In this document: in pieces, positions 44,251 through 55,800 of the stretch
Position numbering within the stretch: position 1 is the stretch's first letter
How the letters are laid out: every line of letters begins with the position of its first letter
DNA from: Evernia prunastri
Lineage: Eukaryota; Ascomycota; Lecanoromycetes; Lecanorales; Parmeliaceae
DNA length: 64,000 bases
Direction of reading: 5' to 3'
Assembly: GCA_003184365.1 (NCBI GenBank)
Contig: NKYR01000115.1
Location: 1-64,000, forward strand
Position numbers and translations under genes: made by a program
Notes under the pieces: generated by a model
The model's database searches: none
What the model was told of the DNA's origin: nothing
Seen by the model: the letters and a program-made list of their open reading frames with translations, nothing else

Positions 44251-45409
44251 AACGTGTAGGTCAGCATACCGAAGCCGAGCGAATTCATTACACAAGACCA
44301 TTCCGAAGCATAGGGGTATACTCTTTTGTAAGTACGTCGTCGCTACCGCAGATGATGGCTTGCTGACGCGAGGAAGCTAGGTGACGAAGGCAGGATGTTG
44401 ATAGCGCATGGAAACCCTGTAAGTAACGCAACCCCTTTTGACATAGTCTTATGCTCATTTCTGGGAATACCTTGCTCGTATGGGCGGTCCCTCATGGTTG
44501 TAATTGTCATCTCATGCAGCCAACTTCCTACCACTGCTGATCTCACTTTAACAGCTTCGTGTACTGCTACTGTACGGTTCGCCAATCCACGTCCAACGAC
44601 ACCGCCTTCTCTGGAATGCTTCGCCACGGAGCTGAAAGACCTCAAATCCGAATACCACTGCTGAATCTGAATTCGAGCATTTAAAGTCTCGCGAATATTA
44701 TATTTTGCTTTGACGGGCTCTATACTTTGGCGTTGCTGGCATCTCTTAAGTAGTAAATGACATCTATATCGGAAGTAATTCTGCCTCAATTATATATTGC
44801 TGACACGTCACGAGCTGGAGAGTGCAAGCCGTCAGGGCTGCTTTCTCACAAAGCCACATGATCTCACAGCCTATGGACTGTTCCACGATTGTCTTCTTGA
44901 TTGTTGAAGTGCATGCCTTGACAAGCCATAGCCTTTGTCTTTGATCAAACTGCAAGTCATGCCCAGACTACATACTCACATGCGCGAAGATCATGGAGAA
45001 TGGCCTTAGACAAACTGGAAGCACGAAGTGGGTGGCTTCAATGTTGCAAGTTTGTACTGGTTGTCCAGGTGTTGTGACACTCGTCTGGTAATCTTAATCC
45101 TGGTGAGGAGATAATCTCAGTATGCACTCCAGCCTTGCACACTTGCCTCTTTCGGAGCATATGTCTAAACACACTGTCCTTTCCCCTCTTACTAGTCTGC
45201 CTCGATCAGAGTTTTCACAGACACATGCTCTAACACGGTGTCATGACCCCTCTTCTAATCTCTTTTCACAGGCACTTCTGGGTACTTATATTTATAAGCC
45301 TTTTTGTGTTCCTCCTGTACACAACACCTGTTCTCGTATACTGCAAAACTCGGTGCTCGTCCTGTACACAACCTCTGTACTCCTAGTACAGACAAACGTC
45401 TCAAGAGCC
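44251..45409. other. Gene-poor stretch
   Basis: Contains a 59 bp dispersed repeat (44581-44639). From 45260 the sequence holds repeated CTGTACACAAC words (45317, 45361), probably leader of the next gene. Confidence 0.4.
44581..44639 (+). repeat. Dispersed 59 bp coding-like repeat, copy A (partner 62786-62844)
   Basis: About 51 of 59 bases match 62786-62844 by eye. Both copies can be read on the plus strand as RQSTSND-x-x-FSGMLR-x-x-AE, so this looks like a remnant of a shared coding sequence. Confidence 0.75.
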
Positions 45410-48043
45410 ATGGCGCAGTTCCCTGGTATCCCCTGGGATCAGCGACCTGACTTTCTTGCTTTGACCCAGCGTGATGATCCAGCAGGAATAGTCACATCCT
45501 ACAGTAAGGCTCCACCGAGTATCAAAAAGACTACCATGCTGACAATTGCAAAGATCCCCCTCGTCCGGGTGTCTCTGCAACCGATGTCACGTCCTTCGTC
45601 TTTGGGTAAGCCGGCTTTGAGGTTGATGACTGTTGAACAATCGTAGCTGACACTCTCGTGCAGTCAAGCAAACATCACCATGGACACCTGGCCGGAGATT
45701 ATGTACTACCTGCATCCACCACCAGAGTGGACCGCTTTTCGGCACACAATTCCCCCACCGCAGAAGTTAGACGCCAATGGTCAGCCGATGGTTGAGCGCT
45801 TCCCGAGGGCGGGCCATCCTGCACGGCCTCTTTTGGACTTTCGGATCCTGCCTGACACTGTGAGTTTTCACTTTCTTGTCTGACTTCATATCCAAACTTA
45901 ACACGCCCCACAGATCAGCAGCCAAGAGGAAGTGTGGTGGATAGAGCTATGGCGGCGCATGGATCCCCGTATCCAATGGCAAGACATCTGGATGCGCATC
46001 GAATTGCCAAACCGGACTGCGGACTCGGAGACAAAGATAAAGAACGCGACCAACAACTTGATCAATCGCAAGGAACATAGAAGGTTTTCTATGCTCTCTT
46101 GGCACACAACTGGCGCGAACGGTAGCAGGAAAAATCACACGAGGGTCGAGGTACTCCGTCGGCATGCTAGGATTCACCCACCCCCTCCTCATAATAGTAC
46201 GCGTGGACTTACGCCTGGTTTAATCAACCCACGGCTCGGAGATATTCCTGGAAACCGTGTCCCTTTGCCTCCCTTACGAGGGCACGGTCATGGTAGGTTA
46301 CGTGTGCCTGCCCAACCACAAGTTCCACAGCCAGCAGTAGCAGTGGCAGCAAATCAAGTGCAAGGGAATACGATACAAGTGAACCCCGCACAGGGAAACT
46401 CAGCACAAGAAAATCCTACACAAGGGACTCCTACGCAAGAGAACCTTCTACAACCAACTCCAGCACAAAGCAATCAAGGGCGTGACAATCGTGCAGGAGG
46501 TCATAGGATACCCAACAAGCGCCCTCGTACTAGTCCAGGTCCTAAAACCCGACCGTCCAAGCGTCAAGCTCATGGCATTAACGACGACAATACGGACGAT
46601 GACATGGACGAGGATATGGACACTAGATCCGATGGCAACAAAAGCTCAGAGGTTCGGATAGCCCCTCCGGATTCTTATTGGATCTTGCTGACATGACTAA
46701 GGAAATTCCGTTATTGTTCGCTAAGGCCCGCGCTCGCGCTGCACGAACCCGACAAGACACAAAACTTCCAATGCCTGTACGTAAAGGGCTGGCTGCCAAG
46801 GTGAAGCCAAATTCGAAGAGAGCTGGGGCACTAAAGAAGACCGGGCGATCGACTACGCATCAGCAGCAGGACAGCGCTACCGAACATGGATTATCAGGGC
46901 CTGAAAACAGCGCAGGAGACTGGGAGGGAAGAAATCCTGGTGCAACGCAATTCATTTTCGAAGGCGATCCTGGCTTCGAGGCCGCCTATCAAGCAGGCCT
47001 ACGTGAACGTCGTCGCCGAACGCAGAACGCAAGACGTGCTCCACCCAATCTCCCTCAAGAAAGCCCTCCCCGTCGCCGCCATGCCACTACCCCTCCTTCC
47101 ACTCGACCTAGTACTCCAGATACGGTGTCTCTAGATACGGTGTCCGACTCCGAACTTCTGGGTGAAACGGAAGACCAAACTCCAGTAGCACCAACTCGGC
47201 AGTACGACACAACGACCCCTCCTCGAGTTCCACGAACATCGGCACTTCCTACACTCCCACCAGTTCCAGCGCGCCCCCAAATTATGAATGCAATGACCGG
47301 CCTACCGTTCGCTGGACCAAGCCGTCGTCGCGAGGCACTTGGTGGGTATGGTGACAATCTACCGTACCGTAGCGACTCACCCGTGCGGGGCTCTCGGGTC
47401 ACACAATCCCCCAGCATTCGCATCACACAAGACAACAATGGGCGCTCGGAGGTTATGAGGCAGTCTTCCGCCGCAAGCATCGGGCTACCCGTGGCCCCAG
47501 CCAGAACCCTTCCTCGGAGCATCTACTCCCCTTCCCCCACCGGGATCTACTACGCTTACGACAACGGCTCCGACACACCAACGTCCGCGAGCCGCCCTGA
47601 TCCATCCTCAAGCTATTCGCGCATACCCTTCGACCCGAACGAGCGGGCACACAGACACGCAGCAATTCCTGCCGGCGGGAATGCCCAACCAGTAGGTCCA
47701 CCCCTCTCCCATCGGCACGCTGTCCTTAGACACCGCTGATGCTAATGCACCCAGACAGACCGCTCGAGCCCCCCACGCAAACGCCGCCTCCACAAGTCAG
47801 ACCTACCCTCCTCCAGCAAACGCCCGAGAGACGCGGCTGACGCGGGAAATAGCGCGCCATGACGACGTCCTCCTGAACGAACTCCTGCGCACCGACTGGC
47901 TGCAGAGGCACGAGTTGGCGCTCCATACGCGTAGGGTCTTTGATATCGTCAGGGAGGGCGAGCCGGATGTCGCCACGGGCTATCTGGAGCGGGAGCTCGA
48001 GAGGGAGAGGAGGGAGATTCAGGGCTCTTCGGATGAGGATTGA
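45410..48043 (+). pseudogene. Large unknown gene with two apparent frame breaks
   Basis: Begins MAQFPGIPWDQRPDFLALTQ at ATG 45410. Coding sense then shifts frame near 45510-45525 to DYHADNCKDPPRPGVSATDV. That frame joins in phase over an intron at 45606-45663 to MDTWPEIMYYLHPPPEWTAF, and over a second at 45860-45913 to VWWIELWRRMDPRIQWQDIW. A Gln/Asn-rich repeat (AQGNSAQENPTQGTPTQ) lies near 46380-46440, followed by basic KRPRTSPGPKTRPSKRQ and an acidic run. Near 46652 the frame shifts again (LLDLADMTKEIPLLFAKARA); a weak intron 46652-46725 (GTTCGG...AAG) could replace this shift. A last intron at 47692-47758 (TGCTAAT branch) leads to LLNELLRTDWLQRHELAL, ending at TGA 48043. Possibly nuclear; family unknown. 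Confidence 0.5.
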
Positions 48044-48429
48044 AGGGAGAAGGGGGGGGGGGAATATCTTTTGTTCCCTCTCTGGAAATCTTCGATCGGA
48101 GGGGGTGGATGTTGTTCGATTTCTTTCTTTCTAGTGCGGTTCTTACAAGTGCATGCGATTGTGAGATGAAGCGGTCTTGTTTCTTTCATTCCTTTCGTTG
48201 GCCAGGGGCTGTACGTCTGAGGAGCGCTACCGGCGGGCAAAATCTGTGGAGAGGATGCACTGTGGTGGCTGCTCTGAGTTTATACCTTCTATCGCAGAGA
48301 CTAGATACTACTGCACTCTTAATACAATGCACAAAATCAATCAAAACAACCTTCCTTTCTTGTTACTGGTGGCGCTTTCCATTTTGATTCGCTCCCTATG
48401 TCCTCATACTGGAGTCCGTCGTTTGTAGA
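48044..48429. other. Intergenic region before the minisatellite
   Basis: 3' flank of the preceding gene. No gene or RNA seen. Confidence 0.5.
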
Positions 48430-49235
48430 CTGGTGGATCTTTAGAGGAATCTCCGACAATATTCAAGGATGCAGCCTGCCGACTGGTGCATATCCAAGGG
48501 GTGAAGCCTACAAACCGTCAAGTCTTTCGGGAATGAAGCCTGTGTGTTGGTGAATCTGTAAGGGGTGAAGCCTACAGACGGGTGATGCAACAGGGACAAA
48601 GTTCGAGAAGAGCTGATGCTTTAGGGACAAATTATGAGAACGGGGGTGAATATTTAGGGATGAGGCCTAAGCATAGACATATCTTTAGAGATAAAGTTCA
48701 AAAAGTGACGAGTATTCAAGGACGAAGTCTGAGAAAGATGATGAATATTTAGGTATAAAGCTCATAAACAGATAATATTTAGGGGCGAAGTCTGAAAACC
48801 AATGAATTTTTAGGGTCGAAGTTTGAGAACGGAGGTGAAGATTTAGGGATCAAGTTCGAGAATAGGTAAATTTCTAGAGACGAAGTCTAAGAACGAGAGT
48901 CAATATTTGGGGGTAAAGCCCGAGAACAGATCAATGTTTAGGGACGAAGTCTGAGAACGAAGATGAATATTTAGGGATAAAGCCCATGAACAAGCAACTA
49001 TCTAGGGGTGAAGCCTGAAAACTAATGAATTTGCAGGGACGAATTTGAGAACGGAGATGAAGATTTATGGACAAAGTTCATGAACAGGTAAATGTTTAGG
49101 GACGAAGTCTGAGAACAGAGGTAAATATTTAGGGATCAAGCCCATGAACAGGTAAATACTTAGAGAAAAAAACCAAGGACTGATGAACATTTAGGGTCCA
49201 AGTTTGAGAACGCGGGGGATCATTTGGGGGAGCCC
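48430..49235. repeat. Degenerate minisatellite of alternating 31 and 33 bp units
   Basis: About 25 tandem units anchored on AGGGAYRAAG. Anchor positions 48781, 48812, 48845, 48876, 48908, 48940, 48973, 49004, 49035, 49067, 49098, 49131 and 49162 give spacings of 31-33 bp that mostly alternate. The two sub-types are AGGGACGAAGTCTGAGAACG-like (33) and AGGGATAAAGCCCATGAACA-like (31), so the true unit is a dimer of about 64 bp. Divergence between units is high, so the array is old. Confidence 0.9.
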
Positions 49236-50582
49236 AGGTCGGAGAAGTGGCCACATGCGGGGTTGAGGCCCACGGCTTTCAGACACCATGTCGGCTTATC
49301 ACCCTTTCACTGTTCAACTTTTTCAGGTCTCCGACCGTTGAATTTTCATGGCATGGCGGAAGAGCGTGGTGCCGCACACTCATTGCATCATGTATAAATG
49401 GCCTGAGCTGTGGAACGGCAATAGGGGGTCTGGCCATAAACCCTCGTTCTTTCACATCAAGGTGGGAGCGCTTCGCACTCTCGCCCGCTCCGGGGGGAAA
49501 AGTTCCTTCCAAGCTTGAGCTGTAGCTTGCTACGGTGCCTCAGCCTATGCGGCTTCCACCCTTGTTTTTTGTAGCTCAGTGCAGAGAGTTGATGGATCAA
49601 CTGTTTGAAAGATCGAGTCTACCTAGCAAGCTTTCCTAATGTCATTAGAGATGCTACTGCATTGCTGTGTTATAGCTACCCCTCATGGTGGTCAAATGAC
49701 CCAGGGTGGCGAATTAGCATGGGGCGCACGTGAAGTAAACAACTGACGCACCACTCTGCAGCTAGAAAATGAAGCAATCCCCCATACACCACTCTCCAAT
49801 AGGAATCTCTTGGTCTCCTGGTCATGCTATGCCTATGTTGTAGTTGCAACCTCCCCGAAAACGGCTTCGCCTCCCTTGCCAAAGCGTGAGTCTTACGCGG
49901 CGTACAGATGCTCCCGGAGCTCTCCAACAGCCCTTGCATTTTAGAAAGATTGTAGATAGCTCGTAGAACGTGTGATCTAATAGCTGTGTCAAAAAATGGC
50001 GGAAGAACAAGTCTTTTGCCTTACTTGGCGGAGTGAAGCTGCTCTGTCAGAACGTCAACACCTGGCTGGCCCCGCGTCAGCGTCAAAGGATAAGGTTTCG
50101 TTTCACGATGACTCCCAGCCACAGAAGTTGTGAATGACCACAGGTTCCTCCGCTCCAATCAAACACGTAGTTCTTGCGGCTCGAACTAGCGCTAGTGGCT
50201 CCAAGCTGGCGCTACTCCGCTGGGTGTTGACGAGCTTGGGGCACTTTGGGGTATTTATTCAACTTTCCTGCATCCACATTCTTTCTTCTTTCACATACAC
50301 GACACCTTGACAGCTTCGCTGCACATTGCACATACTGTTGCACTCTGGCTTAATCTTGCTATCCAAACTGCTTCTTGCTTCCGTCAACTGAATCATACTT
50401 TCCAGACGTACTAGAGAAGCCCCTCACAACACCAACTGCATCTTCACTGAGGACCTTGGTCACTGGCTTGCTTGTCCGCAGCGACTGTTCCTACCCTTCC
50501 CCTCATTATCAACTCATCACGCTGCAGCTTACGAAGCCTGCAACACAACGGTCAGCGACGACTTGTCATCCGCTTCCAGGTT
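49236..50582. other. Gene-poor stretch
   Basis: No supportable gene. A weakly tRNA-like stretch at 49565-49625 was examined and rejected. Confidence 0.4.
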
Positions 50583-50812
50583 GACACATAATGTAAGTCG
50601 TCGTCATCGATAAACCATTTCATGTTGCCCATTCTGAACAGCGCGAACACTTCGCGTTTCGTTTCGCGCTGGCCATTATCTATTTCGCGAAACTCGAAGC
50701 TGATTGGCCCATCATTCCTCAGTACAACTCCAAAAAGCTTTAACACTTCTTGAGTGAAAGGCAACTGAAAGAATTCATGCTTCGCTTTGTCGTACCCGCC
50801 TTTCAACACCAC
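50583..50812 (-). pseudogene. Possible coding fragment of unknown function
   Basis: Minus-strand frame with protein-like sequence: KHEFFQLPFTQEVLKLFGVV, PISFEFREIDNGQ and FRMGNMKWFIDDDDLHYVSTW. There is no ATG at the start and no clear acceptor, and the stretch lies in the promoter side of the next plus-strand gene. Probably a gene fragment, or an exon of a gene I cannot model. Confidence 0.25.
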
Positions 50813-50906
50813 AATAAGCGACCTCCGTCACTGCTGTCAACCGGATACGATTGTTCATCCACACAAAGAAGCTTTCACCTTTAGACAATTCAACCACACT
50901 CTCACC

Positions 50907-52853
50907 ATGAATCACTTCGAGCTCTATAGATGTGGTGTACCTTGGCGACTGATTGACTTGTTCGCCTCTGCAAAGCCGTATAAACAGCGTATTATGCTCA
51001 AAGGCCTATCCTTAAAGACCGCTAGGATTTTCAAGAATACTTGGAAGCCTCGTGCCTTGAGGGGTAGTAAGTCACCCAGTCATCTCTTGGATGCCTGCTA
51101 TTCTTGCTGATGTCAAACATCAGCTACGCATAGCCGAAGCGTTGAAGACCTGCGTAGCCACCACCTCAGACAGACTCAGCGGCATCGAAGATATGCATTG
51201 AAGGATGCTTGTTCCGTGGCGCGAGAGGCAAGGAGAGCGCTGCGCAAAAGACGATTGCAGTTGATAGAAAATTTCAACATACGATCCGAAAATGGCCAGG
51301 AGACCAAAGTCGTCCCTCTTCCTGGCGGGCCAATTGACATAGAGCCCAAAAAACTTCGTGAACCCAAACAACCTTTCACGCCCCAACACTCCCCATTGTC
51401 ATGCGAAGTGGACCCCGAAGAGATTCCAGACCAAGAAATCGAATGGGAGAATTGCCTAGACATGGTTGGCTCTGACCACAATAAATATATAATCGACTAT
51501 CATAATGAAGATGTTGAGTCGGAAACGGTTTTCGGGGACCTAATCATTGAGGACCCCGACGACTGTGAGATGGACGACTATGACATAGAGATGGCCAAGC
51601 TCGAAGAAGACGGGGTATTCGACGAGCCATCTGAGGAGGAGCCCGAGAGACAGACGAAGCGAAAGCAGGAGTCTGCGATCTCTCGTGAGTCATTGACATC
51701 CGATCTGTCTGGCGACATCAAACGGGGTGAGAAGCGAAGAAAGCTGGAGATAGGCACCAGCTCTTCTCAAATCCTACCTCCACAGCAGCGAAAGCGAGCG
51801 GCAAGGGGACAGGGTGGTAAAACCAACCCCAGCAACCTTTTCCGCCAGGCTAATACACTTGCCGCTGTCTTCGGAGAGGCGATAGCCGTCGCAGCTCCCG
51901 GATTGTCGCGGAAGGAAAGCTCCAGTCCTTCTTCGTTGGACCCTCTCACTGTTGGGTTCGTGGGAGCAGAGCCTAGTGGCTCTGAACTGGTGAAGGAGGC
52001 AGCTGCAAGCCTCCTGGACATGAAGCACGGAAGCTCCAATGTCTCGGAGCTGAAGCAAGGTGACCGAGAAGCTTCGAAAGAAGCCTCGGGCAAATCCGAT
52101 GAGTTGGAGCCATCGGGACATACGGAGGAGGAACGCTTAGCTGTTACGACTTTCCCACGCACGGCGAGGTCGAGTGAACGTGCCTTGGTCAACAAGTCGT
52201 TGATGCGTCGTCATGGCTACGAGAAGACGTTCCAGTGGAACCCAGTCAAACCCTCTTCGACGTTCAAATCTTTCTTCGCGACACGCCGTCAGCGAAAGAA
52301 TCTGCTGCGGAAAGGCGAGGCATCGTGGAGCGAAAAAGATGCCTCTTTCATGCGATCGGGGAAGGAGATCGCAGAGCCGGACGCCAGCCTTGGAGCGGAG
52401 TTCGTTGCCAAGAGGTTGCTGGATGTAAGCGACACCGCTTCCGTTACTCTGAATGAAATAATCTGCTAACGAAATGTCTAGGGTCGTACATCGCAGCTTC
52501 CGAAGCTTGTTCTGGACTCGGCAATGTCCAGGGATGCGCGTAAAAAGCGCGCATTGTCCCGCCCCGAGGTCAAACCCACCTCCATTAGGCATCAGAAGAT
52601 GATTGCCCAGATGGAGAAGTCGGGCCTCAACCCGAAGGAAGCCGAACCGGAAGGCGAAGAGGAGGAGTCGGGGTTGGATGCCTCTCCATCCGATTCAGTC
52701 CCGGATTATCCTTTGATCACGGTAGGCAGCCTAATGCCAGAGGTCGAAGAGGAGCTGGCCAAGTGGGAGAAGGAAGAAGAGGAGAATGGGGAAGCAAAAA
52801 GCGAACCACGACAACCCCTAGCTGCTCTTCAGCAAGTCATTCCTCGCCACTGA
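50907..52853 (+). CDS. Unknown, probably nuclear, charged protein
   Basis: Three exons, 50907-51066, 51124-52424 and 52482-52853, with introns of 57 nt (GTAAGT...CAG) and 57 nt (GTAAGC, TGCTAAC branch, TAG). The sum is 1833 nt in frame, 610 aa. N-terminus MNHFELYRCGVPWRLIDLFA, then KGLSLKTARIFKNTWKPRAL. Basic helix-like stretch EARRALRKRRLQL, an acidic middle (DPDDCEMDDYDIEMAKLEED), basic clusters KRGEKRRKLE and QQRKRAARGQGGK that fit nuclear localisation signals, and a C-terminal part with DARKKRALSRPEVKP and Glu-rich EVEEELAKWEKEEEE. Mostly low-complexity and probably disordered. The first 60 residues could be a small helical DNA-binding-like fold, but no family is recognised. Splicing and frame make it the best-supported gene of the right half. 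Confidence 0.7.
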
Positions 52854-55800
52854 AAGGCAAACGGCCTTGGGTTGCAAGGTTATAGCCTCCGGATCTTGGT
52901 TCTCAGTTCGCGATGCCACCTTGGCGGCCAAATATATTATCGGCATCACTTACGCCTTCCTTGAGATAACTTGGCGGGACCCCATCTCAACAACCTTCCC
53001 AGTTAGCACGTCATTATCCGACAGCTTTGCTTGCCAACGCATTGCTGCAAGAAACGTTCCCATCTTTCGCTTGAATCCAACACAATTATAGGTATGAGCC
53101 ATCTTACACCTTCGAAACCACAAGAATGTCATGGCTGGTGGAGCACGCCACTGATCTTGGTATCAATAAGCATTCTTGTACCGATGGAACCCGATGCAGG
53201 AACTTTCGCACTGCATGAGGTTTTGTGGGCACATCGGTTTCGAGCTGGTGGGGGTGGGGACAAAGAGGGTTGCGCTGGTCTCAAACAACAGGTTTTTAGA
53301 CCCAGGAGTTGGTCGTTGGTCGTGGAAAGTTGGTCCCTCGAAGCTTGATGGAGGAGGGTGTGCACTGCAGGGTGCCTTGGGTCGGCATGTTCGTCTTGGG
53401 CTAGGCGGAGCTCGGGTCTCCAAATCGAAAATCCGGTGCATTCAAAGAGTCTTTCGCCTTCTGGAATTTCATACTAGGGTTTGTTCGAGCGAGGGAAGTT
53501 TCACATCGTTGATGATCATGGTTTCCTTGTCCATTCATTGAGCGCAGTCGTTCCACTACCTGTCGATAGCGGCCAGCTGCCAGCATATCAAACGTTTCAA
53601 TAGTCAGGAATCGAGCAGCGCTTTAGTAAAAAAGGGGTAGCTGTAACTAATGGTAAAATTGCACATATGGAAACTATTCTCTTTACTATAACAGCCTGCC
53701 CATCATATATCAGCATCGAAGAAAGTTGAGAAGTCGGATCAAAGTGAAAAATTTCCGGTGCCAAGCATTCTGGAGCCCTAACCCTAAGACAGTCTGCGTC
53801 ACATGACATTTTCACCCTACATCGAGGCCTTGATTTAAACCTCCACTATGCTGTATTGGTAACACCGAGGCTTGTCGCACGATGCTCCGTCTGATTTGTC
53901 GACCAAGCGTTCTTTGAGGAGCCAATCTGTCGAGATCTGGTGGTTCGGTCCCAGCCTCCTCCCGGGCATTGTTGCTGAGGCTGTCATGCCAGTCGCTCAA
54001 TTCTCAGGGCATAACGATACCTCCAGGAGAGCTATAATAATCCAAGCACTCCACATATCATCGATGATACAATTACTCATAGAGCAATCTTGAGGAGTGC
54101 ATGCTTGATAGCAGAACATAATCGACATCCTTCCTCCGGCAAATACTCGATGTGGACGTGGCTTTAAAGCATGGCGTAGGAGCGTAATTCGCACCGCAAA
54201 GCACACTGACGGTATCAAAAGCCAACATTCTCCCATGTCTACTGGGTCATAGCCGTAATCCATGGTCGAAGTCCCAAAGACATAGAAGCTGTTGTTTTCT
54301 ACTAAGCTCGCTTTTCTCTTCTTTGAGGATAATTGCACGGTAAGTTAATAGATCTGAACTACTCGACCCTTCCCATCAAATAACATTAACTTGTAAAACA
54401 ATATTTTTGGGAAAGATTGGTGACGACTTCGACCATTTTCGAGCTATGTGCCTGAACCGTCCATAACATTTACTAATAGATCCTCAATCATCACTAGATC
54501 AAGCCGAGTACCACCCCGCATACTTCGAATGTTGTGTGAAGACAGCCCGAATTATTGCGATAAACGACTGAAAGGCCCCCACAACCATTGCCCCTAAAAC
54601 TAGGACCCCACCAGAATATGAGATAGCTTGTTGGGCTTCGTACCCTTACTACACGATCCACCAAAGAAAAATTCCCCATTTTCTTCAAAGCTTCTACGAA
54701 CGCAGAGCACTTCCGTGTTTCTGGTAATCAGAGTCTGATCTTGTCGTCGGCTCAATGGGTGATCGAGCCTATAGATTTTGCACGTCTTCGCCCCTCATCA
54801 ATTGACCTGTACGACCGACCTGGTTCCTCGGTAGTCCGCTGACCTCATTTTCCCACCAGTCACCCTTTCCTCTACTAGAAAGTCGTCATACATCGTACGG
54901 GCTTGACTGTCTTAAAATTTGGCATTCCATAGCCCGGCTGGCTCCACAAGCCCCCGTTTCCTCTAAAAGACCACTCCTTCAGGTCAATCCATCTTCTCAG
55001 TGCGTTTCAGTATTACGCAAGGCTTTAGCTGTCAAGGCTCACGGATGAATCACAAGCTCCTGGACATATCGTTGGCGCAAGCATTGGAAAGACACAGGCT
55101 TCGTTTGCCAGCAGGGATTGATACTATAACGACGGAGTCCTCTACATTCTATAATAGGAAATTCCCCACCAGCGGAAGATCAGTCTTACTTCTTGATAAT
55201 ACGGAGTGGTGCTTTCGACTGGAAGAGCATACTCTTTACCGACGACGCTTCCGACTGGCTCGATAGCTACCCTCAACTCATCTGTTCTCTCAGGGATGCA
55301 GCTCCGATCAAAGTAGAACATTGTTAGTTTTTCGAGCCGTTCTGAAAGCCCGTCCAATCAACTATCATAAGAGTCAGTCATGTTGAAGCACACGACCCTA
55401 CTACAACAGCCAATCCGGTAGTCGCCAGAGCAAGCTTCTCCTGCAGTATTACATTCATTCAAGTAGTCAGGTACATCAGTCATACAAGACGAGCTGGTAA
55501 TAGCAGAGCAGTTGATCATGCCGGAATCCGTGTCACAGCCGCATCCGTCAGTCTTTCAGTTGTCCGAGTATGTTCAGTTCCTACAGCAGTGACATCATAT
55601 CACTCACCCTGCTTAGCTAGTCTCGCTCGTGCTAATGAGTTGTTAACTTAGGCATGTCAATCTTGCCTAAGAAATCAGCAGTGCGAGCTCGATACGAACA
55701 CGTTCTTGGATGCAAACAGTCGACTTAGCAGCTCTTCAGTCGTAATAGAGGGTTAGTGAGTTAGTGGATCGCGTATAAGGACATAGCAGATGGGTCTTCA

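Noticed and set aside
48430..49235. CRISPR-like array
   Set aside because: No unique spacers between conserved repeats; units are contiguous and the genome is fungal.
49565..49625. tRNA-like stretch (TAGCTCAGTGCAGAGAG, stem AGTTG/CAACT, GATCGAGTCTACC)
   Set aside because: Anticodon loop is six bases, the B box is degenerate and no acceptor stem pairs.
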